Below are positions 8,292 through 16,871 of a stretch of DNA of 42,092 nucleotides, in pieces. The DNA is taken from NCBI RefSeq assembly GCF_949298305.1, contig NZ_CASFWU010000029.1, positions 1 through 42,092 on the forward strand. Reading direction: 5' to 3'. Made by a program: the position numbers and the translations under genes. The notes beneath the pieces are model-generated. The model was not told the DNA's origin, did no database searches, and saw nothing but the letters and a program-made list of their open reading frames with translations. This DNA is from an uncultured Bacteroides sp. GTDB lineage: Bacteria > Bacteroidota > Bacteroidia > Bacteroidales > Bacteroidaceae. Position 1 is the stretch's first letter, and every line of letters starts with the position of its first letter.

Positions 8292-9662
8292 ATGAACAAT
8301 CCGCACATACTCGGCACGGAAAGCATCGGGAAGCTGCTGGTGCAATACTCCATCCCTGCCATCATCGGAATGACCATCGTTTCGCTCTACAACATCATCG
8401 ACAGCATTTTCATCGGCCACGGCGTGGGTCCCATGGCCATCGCGGGTCTGGCCATCACCTTCCCGCTGATGAACCTCACGGCAGCCTTCTGCAACCTGGT
8501 GGCGGCGGGCGGCTCCACCATCTCGTCCATCCGCCTGGGGCAGAAAGATATGGAGGGTGTAGACCGTGTGCTGGGCAACACGCTGTCGCTCTGCCTCATC
8601 AATGCCGTGGTATTCGGTGGGCTGTCCTTCCTCTTCCTCGACCCCATCCTGCGCTTTTTCGGCGCCAGCAGCGAGACCCTGCCCTACGCCCGCGACTTCA
8701 TGCAGATAATCCTGGCGGGCACGCCCTTCACCTACGTCATGATAGGCATGAACCACGTGATGCGTGCCACGGGCCATCCCAAGAAAGCCATGCTGACGTC
8801 GTTCACCACCGTAGTGTGCAACGTCATCCTCGCACCTCTGTTCATCTTCCAGTTCGACTGGGGCATCCGGGGCGCGGCCACGGCAACGGTCATCTCGCAG
8901 TTCCTGGGCATGATATGGGTGCTGAGCCACTTCCTGCAACGCTCCAACCCCATCCGCCTGCGCCGGGCTTTCCTCCGGCCCCAGCGCCGTATCGTGGGCA
9001 GCATCTTCTCCATCGGCATGTCGCCCTTCCTGATGAATGTCACGGCCTGCGTCATCGTCATCCTCATCAACAACAGCCTCCACAACCACGGAGGCGACAT
9101 GGCCATCGGGGCCTACGGCATCATCAACCGCCTGCTGATGCTCTACGTCATGGTGGTAATGGGACTGACCATGGGCATGCAGCCCATCATAGGCTATAAC
9201 TACGGGGCGCAGAAGCCCGACCGCGTGAAGCGCACCCTGCGTCTGGGCATCGTGACGGGTGTCTGCATCACCTCGAGCGGTTTTCTCATCTGCGAACTCA
9301 TGCCCCACCTCGTGGCTTCCGTCTTTACTTCGGACGACCCCCTGATTGACATGGCCGCCCACGGCCTGCGCATCTGCGTGGCCTCGTTCCCCTTCGTCGG
9401 GGCGCAGATTGTCATCGGCAACTTCTTCCAGAGCATCGGCATGGCCAAGGTGAGCATCTTCCTCTCCCTGACCCGCCAGCTGCTCTACCTCCTGCCCTGC
9501 CTGCTGCTGTTCCCGCAGTTCATGGGGCTGGACGGCGTCTGGACCAGCATGCCCGTCAGCGACTTCTTCGCCTTCGTCACCGCCGCCCTCATGCTGTTGT
9601 GGTACGTCCGTCATCGCCGGCTGTTCCTTCCTCCGCAGGCTCCTCTCCCACCCGCAGCCTGA
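8292..9662 (+). CDS. MATE family multidrug/Na+ efflux transporter
   Basis: This 456-residue membrane protein has twelve predicted helices in two six-helix halves, as in MATE (MatE x2) exporters that expel cationic compounds in exchange for Na+ or H+. The N-terminal half contains YNIIDSIFIGHGVG and the segment MNHVMRATGHPKKAM; the second half has the matching GMQPIIGYNYGAQ. These are characteristic of the DinF/NorM-like branch. The substrate is unknown. The last 74 bp overlap the convergent HU-like gene, an unusually long overlap of coding ends. The proline/alanine-rich tail (QAPLPPAA) lies in this overlap. Confidence 0.93.
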   Translation: MNNPHILGTESIGKLLVQYSIPAIIGMTIVSLYNIIDSIFIGHGVGPMAIAGLAITFPLMNLTAAFCNLVAAGGSTISSIRLGQKDMEGVDRVLGNTLSLCLINAVVFGGLSFLFLDPILRFFGASSETLPYARDFMQIILAGTPFTYVMIGMNHVMRATGHPKKAMLTSFTTVVCNVILAPLFIFQFDWGIRGAATATVISQFLGMIWVLSHFLQRSNPIRLRRAFLRPQRRIVGSIFSIGMSPFLMNVTACVIVILINNSLHNHGGDMAIGAYGIINRLLMLYVMVVMGLTMGMQPIIGYNYGAQKPDRVKRTLRLGIVTGVCITSSGFLICELMPHLVASVFTSDDPLIDMAAHGLRICVASFPFVGAQIVIGNFFQSIGMAKVSIFLSLTRQLLYLLPCLLLFPQFMGLDGVWTSMPVSDFFAFVTAALMLLWYVRHRRLFLPPQAPLPPAA

Positions 9663-10392
9663 CGTTGGCCACGCGGCGCACGGGCTTCTTCAGCGGCGTT
9701 GGCTTCGTGGTGCACTGCGAGGTGACGGCAAGGCGGTAGAGCCCGTCGGGCAGGTCGTCGGGCAGGCGCAGCACGAGGTGCGAGCGCGTGGCGCCGGGAG
9801 CCAGTTCCTCCGCCGTGTAGCGGCGCACCACCCGTCCCGTCTCCGCCTCAAGCAGCTCCACGCCCCGCTCCGGCGAGTCGCCGTTCATCAGCAGAAAGCG
9901 GCCTTTCACCCAGATATATCCGCCGGGCGTGATGCGGCGGTTGTCCGAGTTGCTCTCCATGTCGTGCACCAGGTAGATGTCGGGCCCCCTGTCGGGCGGC
10001 ACTTCGTCGTGGAACAGCGGGTCGCTGAAGGCCTTCTTCAGCTCGTGGCTGAGGGCGTAGGACACGGACGCCTTGTTCTGCGCCCGCGCCTCGGGACTGA
10101 GGCGGGCGAAGCTCCACATGCCCGTCACCACGGGCGTCAGCCGTCCCAGCGACGTATTCAGCGCATACCCCTCCACCAGCGCGTCGATGGCGGCCTCCAT
10201 CAGCTTGTGCGCCACAAGCACCGTCTCCTCGGCCTTGTACAGGCCGCGCGTGCGAAATTCCACCCGTTGCGCCAGGTCTTCGAGGCTGAGCGTGCCGCGC
10301 AGTACCACGCGCGGATGCAGGTTGTTGCCCTCCTTCAGGTTGTAGCGGTGGAGCCGGACGGCCCACTCCACCCGTTTCTTCAGTTTTGCCAT
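9589..10392 (-). CDS. HU-like DNA-binding protein with C-terminal DUF4469/Ig-like domain
   Basis: This 267-residue protein has an HU/IHF-like N-terminal domain (about 1-125, with LHPRVVLRGTLSLEDLAQRVEFRTRG replacing the classic HU arm) and a C-terminal Ig-like DUF4469-type domain (about 135-250, ITPGGYIWVKGRFLLMNGD). This is the HU-HIG architecture common in Bacteroidetes. The family probably binds or bends DNA; the role of the Ig domain is unknown. The ATG at 10392 (MAKLKKRVEW) is chosen because the family starts there; an in-frame ATG at 10536 would run through the upstream repeat. The final acidic tail (about 250-267) is encoded inside the MATE gene. The upstream region carries the TATACCG palindrome array. 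Confidence 0.85.
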   Translation of the reverse strand: MAKLKKRVEWAVRLHRYNLKEGNNLHPRVVLRGTLSLEDLAQRVEFRTRGLYKAEETVLVAHKLMEAAIDALVEGYALNTSLGRLTPVVTGMWSFARLSPEARAQNKASVSYALSHELKKAFSDPLFHDEVPPDRGPDIYLVHDMESNSDNRRITPGGYIWVKGRFLLMNGDSPERGVELLEAETGRVVRRYTAEELAPGATRSHLVLRLPDDLPDGLYRLAVTSQCTTKPTPLKKPVRRVANVRLRVGEEPAEEGTAGDDGRTTTA

Positions 10393-10493
10393 AATCGTAT
10401 CCTTTCCGTTGTTTCCGCTAAAGATAATCCATCCGCGTGACACTTCGCCCTCCCTTCGGGTTAAAGTGTGTGAAAGCCCCGTCAAGCAGTTTA

Positions 10494-10575
10494 TATACCG
10501 CTGTGTATAAATATTTATACCGTTCGGTATAATCATTTATACCGTACGGTATATAAAATTATACCGGACGGTATA
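10494..10575. repeat. Tandem palindromic array, 22-bp period (TATACCG..CGGTATA)
   Basis: Four 16-nt sites start at 10494, 10516, 10538 and 10560, exactly 22 bp apart: TATACCGCTGTGTATA, TATACCGTTCGGTATA, TATACCGTACGGTATA (perfect palindrome) and TATACCGGACGGTATA. The 6-nt spacers are unrelated A/T-rich sequence. The array sits 100-180 bp upstream of the HU-like gene, where an operator array would be expected, but it may equally be a repeat without a regulatory role. Confidence 0.9.
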
Positions 10576-10597
10576 TCAACTCTCAAACGAGGCTCCC

Positions 10598-10643
10598 GGG
10601 AAGTGCTGTGCGGAGGGAATGGGAAGTGCTGTGCGGAGGGAAT
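10598..10643. repeat. Exact 23-bp tandem duplication
   Basis: The 23-nt unit at 10598-10620 (GGGAAGTGCTGTG followed by CGGAGGGAAT) is repeated identically at 10621-10643, with the start of a third copy (GGGAAGG) after it. It lies directly beside the TATACCG array. Confidence 0.9.
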
Positions 10644-10653
10644 GGGAAGGCCG

Positions 10654-11022
10654 TGTAGGGACGCACCCCGGTGCGTCCGCATTATTGACGGGCATATACA
10701 TGTAGGGGCGGGGTCTGCCCGCCCGGATACACACATGGTAGAGGCGTTGCGTGCAACGTCTCCCACGCCGCACGGTGTCCGTAGATGTACACGGGCGGAC
10801 GCACCGGGGTGCGCCCCTACAACGTGGGTGTTTACGTGGATAATCACCGAAGGCAATGTAGGGACGCACCATGGTGCGTCCGCATTATTGACGGGCATAT
10901 ACATGTAGGGGCGGGGTTTGCCCGCCCGGATACACACACATGGTAGAGACGTTGCGTGCAACGTCTCCCACGCCGCACGGTGTCCGTAGATGTACACGGG
11001 CGGACGCACCATGGTGCGTCCG
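10654..11022. repeat. Mosaic of REP-like palindromes, about 160 bp duplicated
   Basis: Two copies of a roughly 160-bp block (10654-10813 and 10857-11018) are nearly identical and directly repeated. Each is built from palindromes: TAGGGACGCACC/GGTGCGTCC, GGGGCGGG/CCCGCCC, GAGACGTTGC/GCAACGTCTC and GGACGCACC/GGTGCGTCC. The 43-bp spacer is unrelated. ORFs across it on both strands are by-products of the palindromic sequence. It occupies the gap between the HU-like gene and the broken permease. Confidence 0.9.
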
Positions 11023-11075
11023 CATGTCAGCCCGTACACGTGGACGGCATCGTACCGAGCCGGGGGTGAGCCCCC

Positions 11076-13313
11076 CTACTCGCTCTTGATGCTCAGCACC
11101 GGATTTTCGTTCGCTATCCGCCACGCCTTGCAGACCACCACCGCCACGACGAGCACCAGCAGCAGGAGGGCGAGGAGGACATACCACAGGGGCGAGAGCA
11201 GATGGCTGTCGGCAAACTGCTGCATCCACTGGCCGGAGACGTACCACGCCACGGCCATGCCTGCCGCTACGGCCAGGACGGCTATCTTGAGGATGTCCAG
11301 CGAGAGCAGACGCAGGATGTCAGCGGCTTCGGCACCGTTCACCTTGCGGACGGCAATCTCCTTGCTGCGGCGCTGCGTCTCGTCGCTGACGTAACCGATG
11401 AGCCCCATCAGCACGATGAGGATGATGCAGGCGGTGGTGACCCACACGGTGTTGCGGAAGGCGGAGATACCGGCGTTCTGCCCGCGGCGGATGTCCTGAT
11501 AGGTGACGAACTCCAGCGCCAGGTCGGGATAGGTGGACTTGATGAAGGCGTTCAGGCGCTTCAGGTTCTCGTCCAGCGGGGCCTTCAGGCGGACGTTGAA
11601 GGTGCGGATGCGGTCGTTCAGGATGAAGGCGGTGCAGGTCTGCCCCTGGAAGAAGCCCATGTTGCGCACGTCCTCCACCACGCCTGTCACCACGGGCTGC
11701 TCTTCCAGCCGGGCCCACGAGGGGTCGACGGGCAGCTTGCGGCCGATGGCGGTGTCGCCCCACTTCAGCGTCTCCACCGTGGTGCGGCCCACCACGGCTT
11801 CGCCCCGATGCTGCGGCCAGTGGCCTTCGAGCAGGGTCATGCCCGTCACCTGCGGCATCTCCTTGTCCATCAGCGTGAAGTGCAGGGGGCAGATGAAGTT
11901 GCCCTGATTGTCGGTCAGGCGGTTGGTGCTGTAGTGGGCCAGCAGACTGGTACCACTGCCTGCCACGGCTTCCACATAGGGCTCGCGGCGGATGGCGTCG
12001 GCCACGCCCTGCGCCCGCTCAATGTTGCCCGTCACCGTCCCCACGGCCAGCCCTTCGGCACGGAAACCCACGCTGCGGGTCATCAGGTCGTGGTACTGCC
12101 ACACGGTGGTCAGCAGCATGCCGCCGATGAAGGCCACGCCGATGAACTGCACCGTCAGCAACCCGCGCTTCCACGAACGCTTGCCGTCGGTGTAGCGGCG
12201 GAACACTTGCGTCACAGGGATGCGGGCATAGATGCGCCCCGGCACCACGCCCGCCACGAGGAAGAGCAGCAGCACCGTGCCCAGCGGCCACAGCAACAGT
12301 CCGCCACACACGATGGAAGCCGCTACCAGCAGCCCCGTCTCCCAAAGGAACATCGAGAGGATGTGCCAGCCGTCGGCACCGCTGCACTTATGCACGCCCA
12401 CCAGCTTGGCCCGGCGGCTCATGGCGGCCACCGCGCGCAGCACATAGTTCAGGATGGAGACGAAGAAGATGGAGAAGCCCAGCACGCCGAGGATGACCAG
12501 CCGCCGCGTACTGTCGGGCAGGGAACGGTATACCTTATATAAAGGCAGCACGCTGTACTCCTCGCCCAGGTGGGTGTCGGTATATTGCTCCACGGCCTTC
12601 TGGATGCGGCTGTTCATCGCATCCACATCGGCGGGCTGCTTCAGTCGGAACAAGATACCGTAAAAGTTGTTCGTTCCCCATGTTCCTGCCCCGTAGCCCC
12701 AATCCATGGCAGCCATGGAGAGCAGCAGGTCGTGGGGCATGATGCTGTTGCGCGGCACGTCGGCATAGACGCCGCGGATGGTGACGTTGAACAGCTTCTC
12801 CACGGAAAGTTCCTTGCCGATGGGGCTTTCATCACCATAAAGCTCACGGGCTTTGCTTTCGGAGATGAAGGCGTTGCCCATCAGGTTCAGGTCGTCCGGG
12901 TTGCCCTGAAGCAGTGTCAGGCCGGTGGTGGCGAAGTAAGCCGTGTCGGCAAAGAGGGTCTGGATGTCGTCTTCCAGCTTCTTGTCGTCCTTGTAGAAGG
13001 CGGGCTTCCAGAAAGCGGCGGTCAGGCAGGCGCTCTCCACCAGCTCGGGGAAGGCTTCGCTGAGGTCGGCCGCCGCCGGGCGGTAGGTGCCGTAGTTGTA
13101 TTCGGGTTCGGGCACTCCCTAGCGCACTTCCCTCATGCGCAACATGACCAGCGTATCGGGGTTCGGATAGAAGCGGTCGAAACTCAGTTCGTAGGCTATC
13201 TGCGCAAAGAGCAGCACGCCCATCACCAGTCCCAGCGTGAGGGATACCAGTTTCTCCACGGTGCCGCCATGGCCGCGGAGCAGGGTCTGAAGGGTGTAGT
13301 ATAGGTGTCTCAT
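11076..13313 (-). pseudogene. ABC transporter permease (MacB/FtsX type), in-frame TAG at codon 65
   Basis: The full reading frame would give about 745 residues: an N-terminal helix (MRHLYYTLQTLLRG...GLVMGVLLFAQIAYELSFDRFY), a periplasmic MacB-like core domain, helices near 280-400, a second periplasmic domain and three C-terminal helices ending AWRIANENPVLSIKSE. Codon 65 is TAG (13119-13121): the frame reads MREVR-stop-GVPEPEYNY with no shift, so one nonsense mutation separates helix 1 from the rest. A GTG at 13115 could only yield a protein without the first helix. The rest is open and well preserved, so the lesion looks recent, or is a strain variant or sequence error. It belongs to the operon with the ATPase and the second permease, probably exporting peptides, lipids or drugs. 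Confidence 0.85.
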
Positions 13314-13345
13314 ATTCTTTCGTTAATGATGGGGTGGGAGTCAGA

Positions 13346-13458
13346 GGGAGTTAGAAGGAGTTAGAGGGAGTTAAAGGCCAATAGCATAACATAATGCAAA
13401 AGTATCGGCTTTTAACTCCTAAGCCCGCCTTGGCGGGCGATAACTCCTTCTAACTCCC
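13346..13458. repeat. Dispersed palindromic element (GGAGTTA family), copy 2
   Basis: The outer arms 13346-13363 and 13441-13458 are a perfect 18-bp inverted repeat. Inner arms (13367-13383 against 13403-13419) and the hairpin GCCCGCC-TT-GGCGGGC (13423-13438) match the internal structure of the copy at 5142-5304. Sequence between the inner arms differs between copies. It fills the gap between the ATPase and permease genes. Confidence 0.88.
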
Positions 13459-13474
13459 GCTAAATCCCTTCGTA

Positions 13475-14152
13475 TTACAAGTTCCTGTTGCTCGCCACCA
13501 CGCTTCCGTCGAACAGATGCACCGTGCGGTGGGCAAAGGAGGCGTCGTGCTGCGAGTGGGTCACCATAATGACGGTGGTGCCCTCGCCGTTGAGTTCGGT
13601 CAGCAGGTTCATCACTTCGGCTCCGTTCTTCGAGTCAAGGTTACCCGTCGGCTCGTCGGCCAGTATCAGCTTGGGATTGGTCACCACGGCGCGGGCGATG
13701 GCCACACGCTGCTGCTGTCCGCCGCTGAGCTGCTGGGGGAAGTGCTTGGCACGGTGGCCGATGGACATGCGGTGCAGGATTTCCTCCACCCGGCGGCGGC
13801 GTTCGGCGGCACGCACGCCGAGGTAGGTCAGCGGCAGTTCCACGTTCTCGAACACGTTCAGCTCGTCTATCAGGTTGAAGCTCTGGAAGACGAAGCCTAT
13901 CTTGCCCTTGCGGACACGGGTGCGGTCTTTTTCGCGCAGATCGGCTACCTCCTGCCCCAACAGTTTATAACTGCCCGAGGTAGGGTTATCCAGCAGGCCG
14001 AGGATGTTCAGCAGGGTGGACTTGCCACAGCCCGACGGGCCCATGATGGCTACAAACTCACCCTCGTCCACATGAAGGTTCACTTGGTTCAATGCTACGG
14101 TCTCTACTTCCGATGTACGGAATACTTTGCTAAGGTTGTTGATTTCGATCAT
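13475..14152 (-). CDS. ABC transporter ATP-binding protein (MacB/LolD type)
   Basis: This 225-residue ATPase has a complete nucleotide-binding site: Walker A GPSGCGKST (38-46), Q-loop Q90 (FVFQSFNL), signature LSGGQQQR (142-149), Walker B LILADEP (162-168) and a switch histidine in MVTHSQ. It groups with MacB/LolD-like ATPases that power FtsX-type permeases acting on periplasmic or membrane substrates. It lies between two such permease genes on the same strand, so the set probably forms one export complex or two alternatives sharing an ATPase. No membrane-fusion protein or TolC gene is seen here. Unlike both permeases, this gene is intact. Confidence 0.95.
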   Translation of the reverse strand: MIEINNLSKVFRTSEVETVALNQVNLHVDEGEFVAIMGPSGCGKSTLLNILGLLDNPTSGSYKLLGQEVADLREKDRTRVRKGKIGFVFQSFNLIDELNVFENVELPLTYLGVRAAERRRRVEEILHRMSIGHRAKHFPQQLSGGQQQRVAIARAVVTNPKLILADEPTGNLDSKNGAEVMNLLTELNGEGTTVIMVTHSQHDASFAHRTVHLFDGSVVASNRNL

Positions 14153-14156
14153 AAAG

Positions 14157-14374
14157 CCTCACCCCAACCCCTCTCCCGAAGAGAGGGGCTAATGGGGTCT
14201 CCTTGTTTTTAAAAGCCTCACCCCCGACCCCTCTCCAAAGGCGAGGGGAGGAAGGGAAAGCATGGGTTATTATTATGTTATTAGTTTTTAAGTTTTTGAG
14301 TCTATAAGTTTATAAGAAAAGTACATATTCCACCCCTACTCCCCTCTCTTCGGGAGAGGGGCCGGGGGTGAGGC
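14157..14374. repeat. REP-like CCTCACCCC palindromes, three copies
   Basis: Two plus-oriented copies begin near 14158 and 14215 (CCTCACCCC...CCCCTCTC), and one minus-oriented copy ends at 14374. The first and third contain the hairpins CCCCTCTC/GAGAGGGG (14168-14175 with 14181-14188; 14341-14348 with 14354-14361). The unpaired stretch between (14260-14330) is AT-rich with no gene. This is the whole gap between permease and ATPase. Confidence 0.85.
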
Positions 14375-16616
14375 CTATTCGCTCTTGATGCTCAGCACCG
14401 GGTTCTCATTGGCTATGCGCCACGACTTCCACAGCACGCAGCCGATGATGACGGCCAGCACGGCCAGGCCTATCAGCACGTAGACTCCTGCCGGCATGGA
14501 GGCCCGGGCGGTGAACATGTCCATCCACAGGGAGTTGACGTACCACGAGGCAATCACGCCAATCACGACCGCAGGACCGGCCACCCAGAGCACGTCGCGC
14601 CCCAGCAGGCCGAGGATGGAGGATGCTTCGGCACCGTTCACCTTGCGGATGGCTATCTCCTTGCTGCGGCGCTGCACCTCGTCGGCCGTGTAGCCCAGCA
14701 GGCCCATAAGCATGATGAAGAACATCACCACGCCTGCCACGGCGGTGGCGTTGCGGAACACGCGGACGGGATTGTACAACATATTCATCCCCTCTTCCAT
14801 CGAAGTGAAATCGATGGTCCTGTCGGGGAAGGCCTCGGCGGCATCCTTCTTTAGACGTTGCAGGTTCTCGGCGAAAGGTTCCTTCAGCAGGAAGTGCAGG
14901 CCGTTGTTGAACTGTTTGGTAGGAAAGCCGATGTAGGGCATCGGTTCGACATAGAAGCCGTTAATCTGAAATTCCTTCAGTACACCCGTCACGGTGGCGG
15001 TCTCACCCATGGTATGTACCAGCTGTCCTACGGCATTCTCTCCCCACTTCATCAGACTGACGAACGTCTCGTTCACCACCACCTCACTGTTGTCGCGCGG
15101 CAGGCGGCCTTCCTTCAGCTTCATGCCCATCAGGTCGTAATAATTGCTCATGCAAGCGTCGAAGCGGGCGGAGAACAGGCTTTCGCCGTTTTCTCCGGTA
15201 ATGAAACAGCCACTATATCCTTCCAGCGGATTGCCGTAGGCGGAGGAGAGGTCTTCGACATAAGGCAGACTGCGGAAGAAGTTGTAGGCGTTGTCGCACT
15301 CCTTGGCCGTTTTGAAGGGCAGGTAGGTACCTGCGATGCGCTCGGTGCTGAAGCCCATGTCCTTGCTCATGACGAAGTGGTATTGTATCATCACCATGCA
15401 CATCAGACCGCAGATGAAAGCCACGCCAGCAAACTGCACGAACAGTAGCGGACGTTTCCACCCCTTCTTGCCTTCGGTGTAACGGCGGAAAACCTGGGTC
15501 ACCGGAATGCGGGCAAACAACCGCCCCGGCAATACGCCGCCCACCAACAGCAGCAGGGCAATCGTGGCAGCCGGTACCCACAAACGACTTCCAGAGAAGA
15601 GGTTGGCCAGCTTGGTGGCGGCTGTATCTTCTACAAAGTCGCGGAAGCCCCACAACAGAAGGAACATCACCACCAGCGCCAAAACCACTACCATCAGCGT
15701 CTCCAGCATAAACATACCAAAGATGCCGCCTCCGCTGGCTCCGCTACACTTGTGGACTCCCACCATCTTGGCTCGGCGGCTCAACGAAGAAATCGAGATA
15801 AGAGCATAGTTCAGAGCCGTGATGAAGAGAATGGACAATCCCAGTGTCAGCATGATGGTAAACATCCGACGGACATCATCCTGCTGGCGGAAAGTATCGC
15901 GCAGGGGCTGGATGTAAGCGGTGTAGCTCCAGCTATCGCGGGCTGGCAGATATTTTTCAGCCATCTTTTCCATACGGGCATTGAGGGCTTCTACATCTAC
16001 ATCCGGACGCAGACGAACGTACTGAAAGTAGGAGTCGCCTCCATCCCACGAGTAGTTCATCTGCTGGGCTGCCCAAGCGGGGGGCAGGGAGATGACAGCT
16101 TCGGCGTTGACGGTAGTATTATCTGGCAGGTCGGCATACGTACCACGTACAGTCAGATCGCGTTCGTGATTGTAGCTGATGACCTTTCCGATGGGGTCTT
16201 CACCGCCGAACATTCTTTGGGCCAAACTCTTACTCAGATAAATGACATTGGGCTGCTGAAGGTCTTGTACGGGATTGCCGCTCAGCACTTCGATGCCCAT
16301 CGTCTGGAAGAAGAGCGAATCGGCGCACAGCTTGGATTCGTTGAAATGGGTATTACCGTAATACAGAGGCCACGAAGCCAGATAGCGGTTGGTGCAGGTG
16401 GCAGATTCTACTTCTTTCGGAAAGTTTTCCAGAATGGCACCTGCCAGCGGTCCCATGTTCATGTTTTGGGCTTCATTCTTTTCACCGTTCATGATGAACT
16501 GGCTCCACACCTGATAAAGCCGGTCGTAGTCGCGGAAGACCCAGGGAAACGATCTTGAAGAGGACACTCCCCTTCCCCCTGAGCAGGGTCTGGATGACGT
16601 AATGGATTTGTCTCAT
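14375..16616 (-). pseudogene. ABC transporter permease (MacB/FtsX type), frameshift with loss of TM1
   Basis: The ATG at 16616 starts MRQIHYVIQTLLRGKGSVLF-KIVSLG, the family N-terminus, but this frame ends after 43 codons. The remainder (VFRDYDRLYQVW onward, about 715 residues) is in another frame and ends SWRIANENPVLSIKSE. Compared with the paralogue at 11076-13313, about 20-25 residues covering transmembrane helix 1 are missing at the junction (near 16540), so the lesion is a deletion of a length not divisible by three. The rest keeps both periplasmic domains and the remaining helices. It is the first gene of the operon, directly behind the -24/-12 promoter. A second-frame GTG at 16567 is not a credible start. 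Confidence 0.85.
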
Positions 16617-16651
16617 ATCTTAATCTGCATATTGGTTTCTGCCTATCCTGT

Positions 16652-16667
16652 CGCAGAAACCGTGCCA
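16652..16667 (-). promoter_or_regulatory. Sigma-54 (-24/-12) promoter of the ABC permease operon
   Basis: The minus strand reads TGGCACG-GTTT-CTGCG, matching the consensus TGGCACG-N4-TTGCW at all but two positions, with the invariant GG and GC 12 bp apart. The predicted start site is near 16642, about 25 bp before the permease ATG. An NtrC-family activator gene lies 1.9 kb away and palindromic sites lie upstream. Confidence 0.8.
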
Positions 16668-16722
16668 AAGTCGGGTTCGTGCTTATTACCAGTCGGTTGG
16701 CGGATTGCGGATTGTAGCGCGG

Positions 16723-16784
16723 TGTCTAATAATTAGACAGTGGTGTCCAATAATTAGACACCGCATCCTGTCTGAGAGCAGACA
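16723..16784. promoter_or_regulatory. Three TGTC...GACA palindromes, candidate enhancer sites
   Basis: TGTCTAATAATTAGACA (16723-16739) and TGTCCAATAATTAGACA (16744-16760) are 21 bp apart. A third, TGTCTGAGAGCAGACA, is at 16769-16784. They lie 56-132 bp upstream of the sigma-54 promoter of the ABC operon, the usual position for activator enhancer sites, and are also upstream of the divergent phosphoesterase gene. Confidence 0.7.
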
Positions 16785-16836
16785 ATGAGAACAAAAAAAG
16801 CGAGGAACAGACCGTTCGACTTCCTTTGAAAAGAAC

Positions 16837-16844
16837 TATCTTTG
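16837..16844 (+). promoter_or_regulatory. -7 box upstream of the phosphoesterase gene
   Basis: TATCTTTG is an exact TAnnTTTG match, 28 bp before the start codon. The -33 position lacks a clear TTTG. Confidence 0.45.
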
Positions 16845-16871
16845 CCGCCCTAAATACTATTTAATACATTG

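Noticed and set aside
8202..9614. Long minus-strand ORF of 470 codons opposite the MATE gene
   Set aside because: Its product is dominated by His, Asp, Gln and Gly without domain features, typical of an antisense shadow of a GC-rich membrane-protein gene.
10410..10440. Possible sigma-54 promoter before the HU-like gene
   Set aside because: TGGATTATCTTTAGCG keeps the GG-GC spacing but lacks the CAC and TTGC context, and TATCTTTA there could equally be an ordinary -7 box.
10533..11247. Several ORFs of 98-168 codons across the palindromic repeats
   Set aside because: They translate palindromic repeats and contain repeated peptide blocks such as TCICPSIMRTHRGAS; they are a by-product of the repeat structure.
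13119..13121. Recoding of TAG as an amino acid
   Set aside because: No pyrrolysine system or downstream recoding element is visible; one nonsense mutation is simpler, especially as the paralogous permease is also broken.
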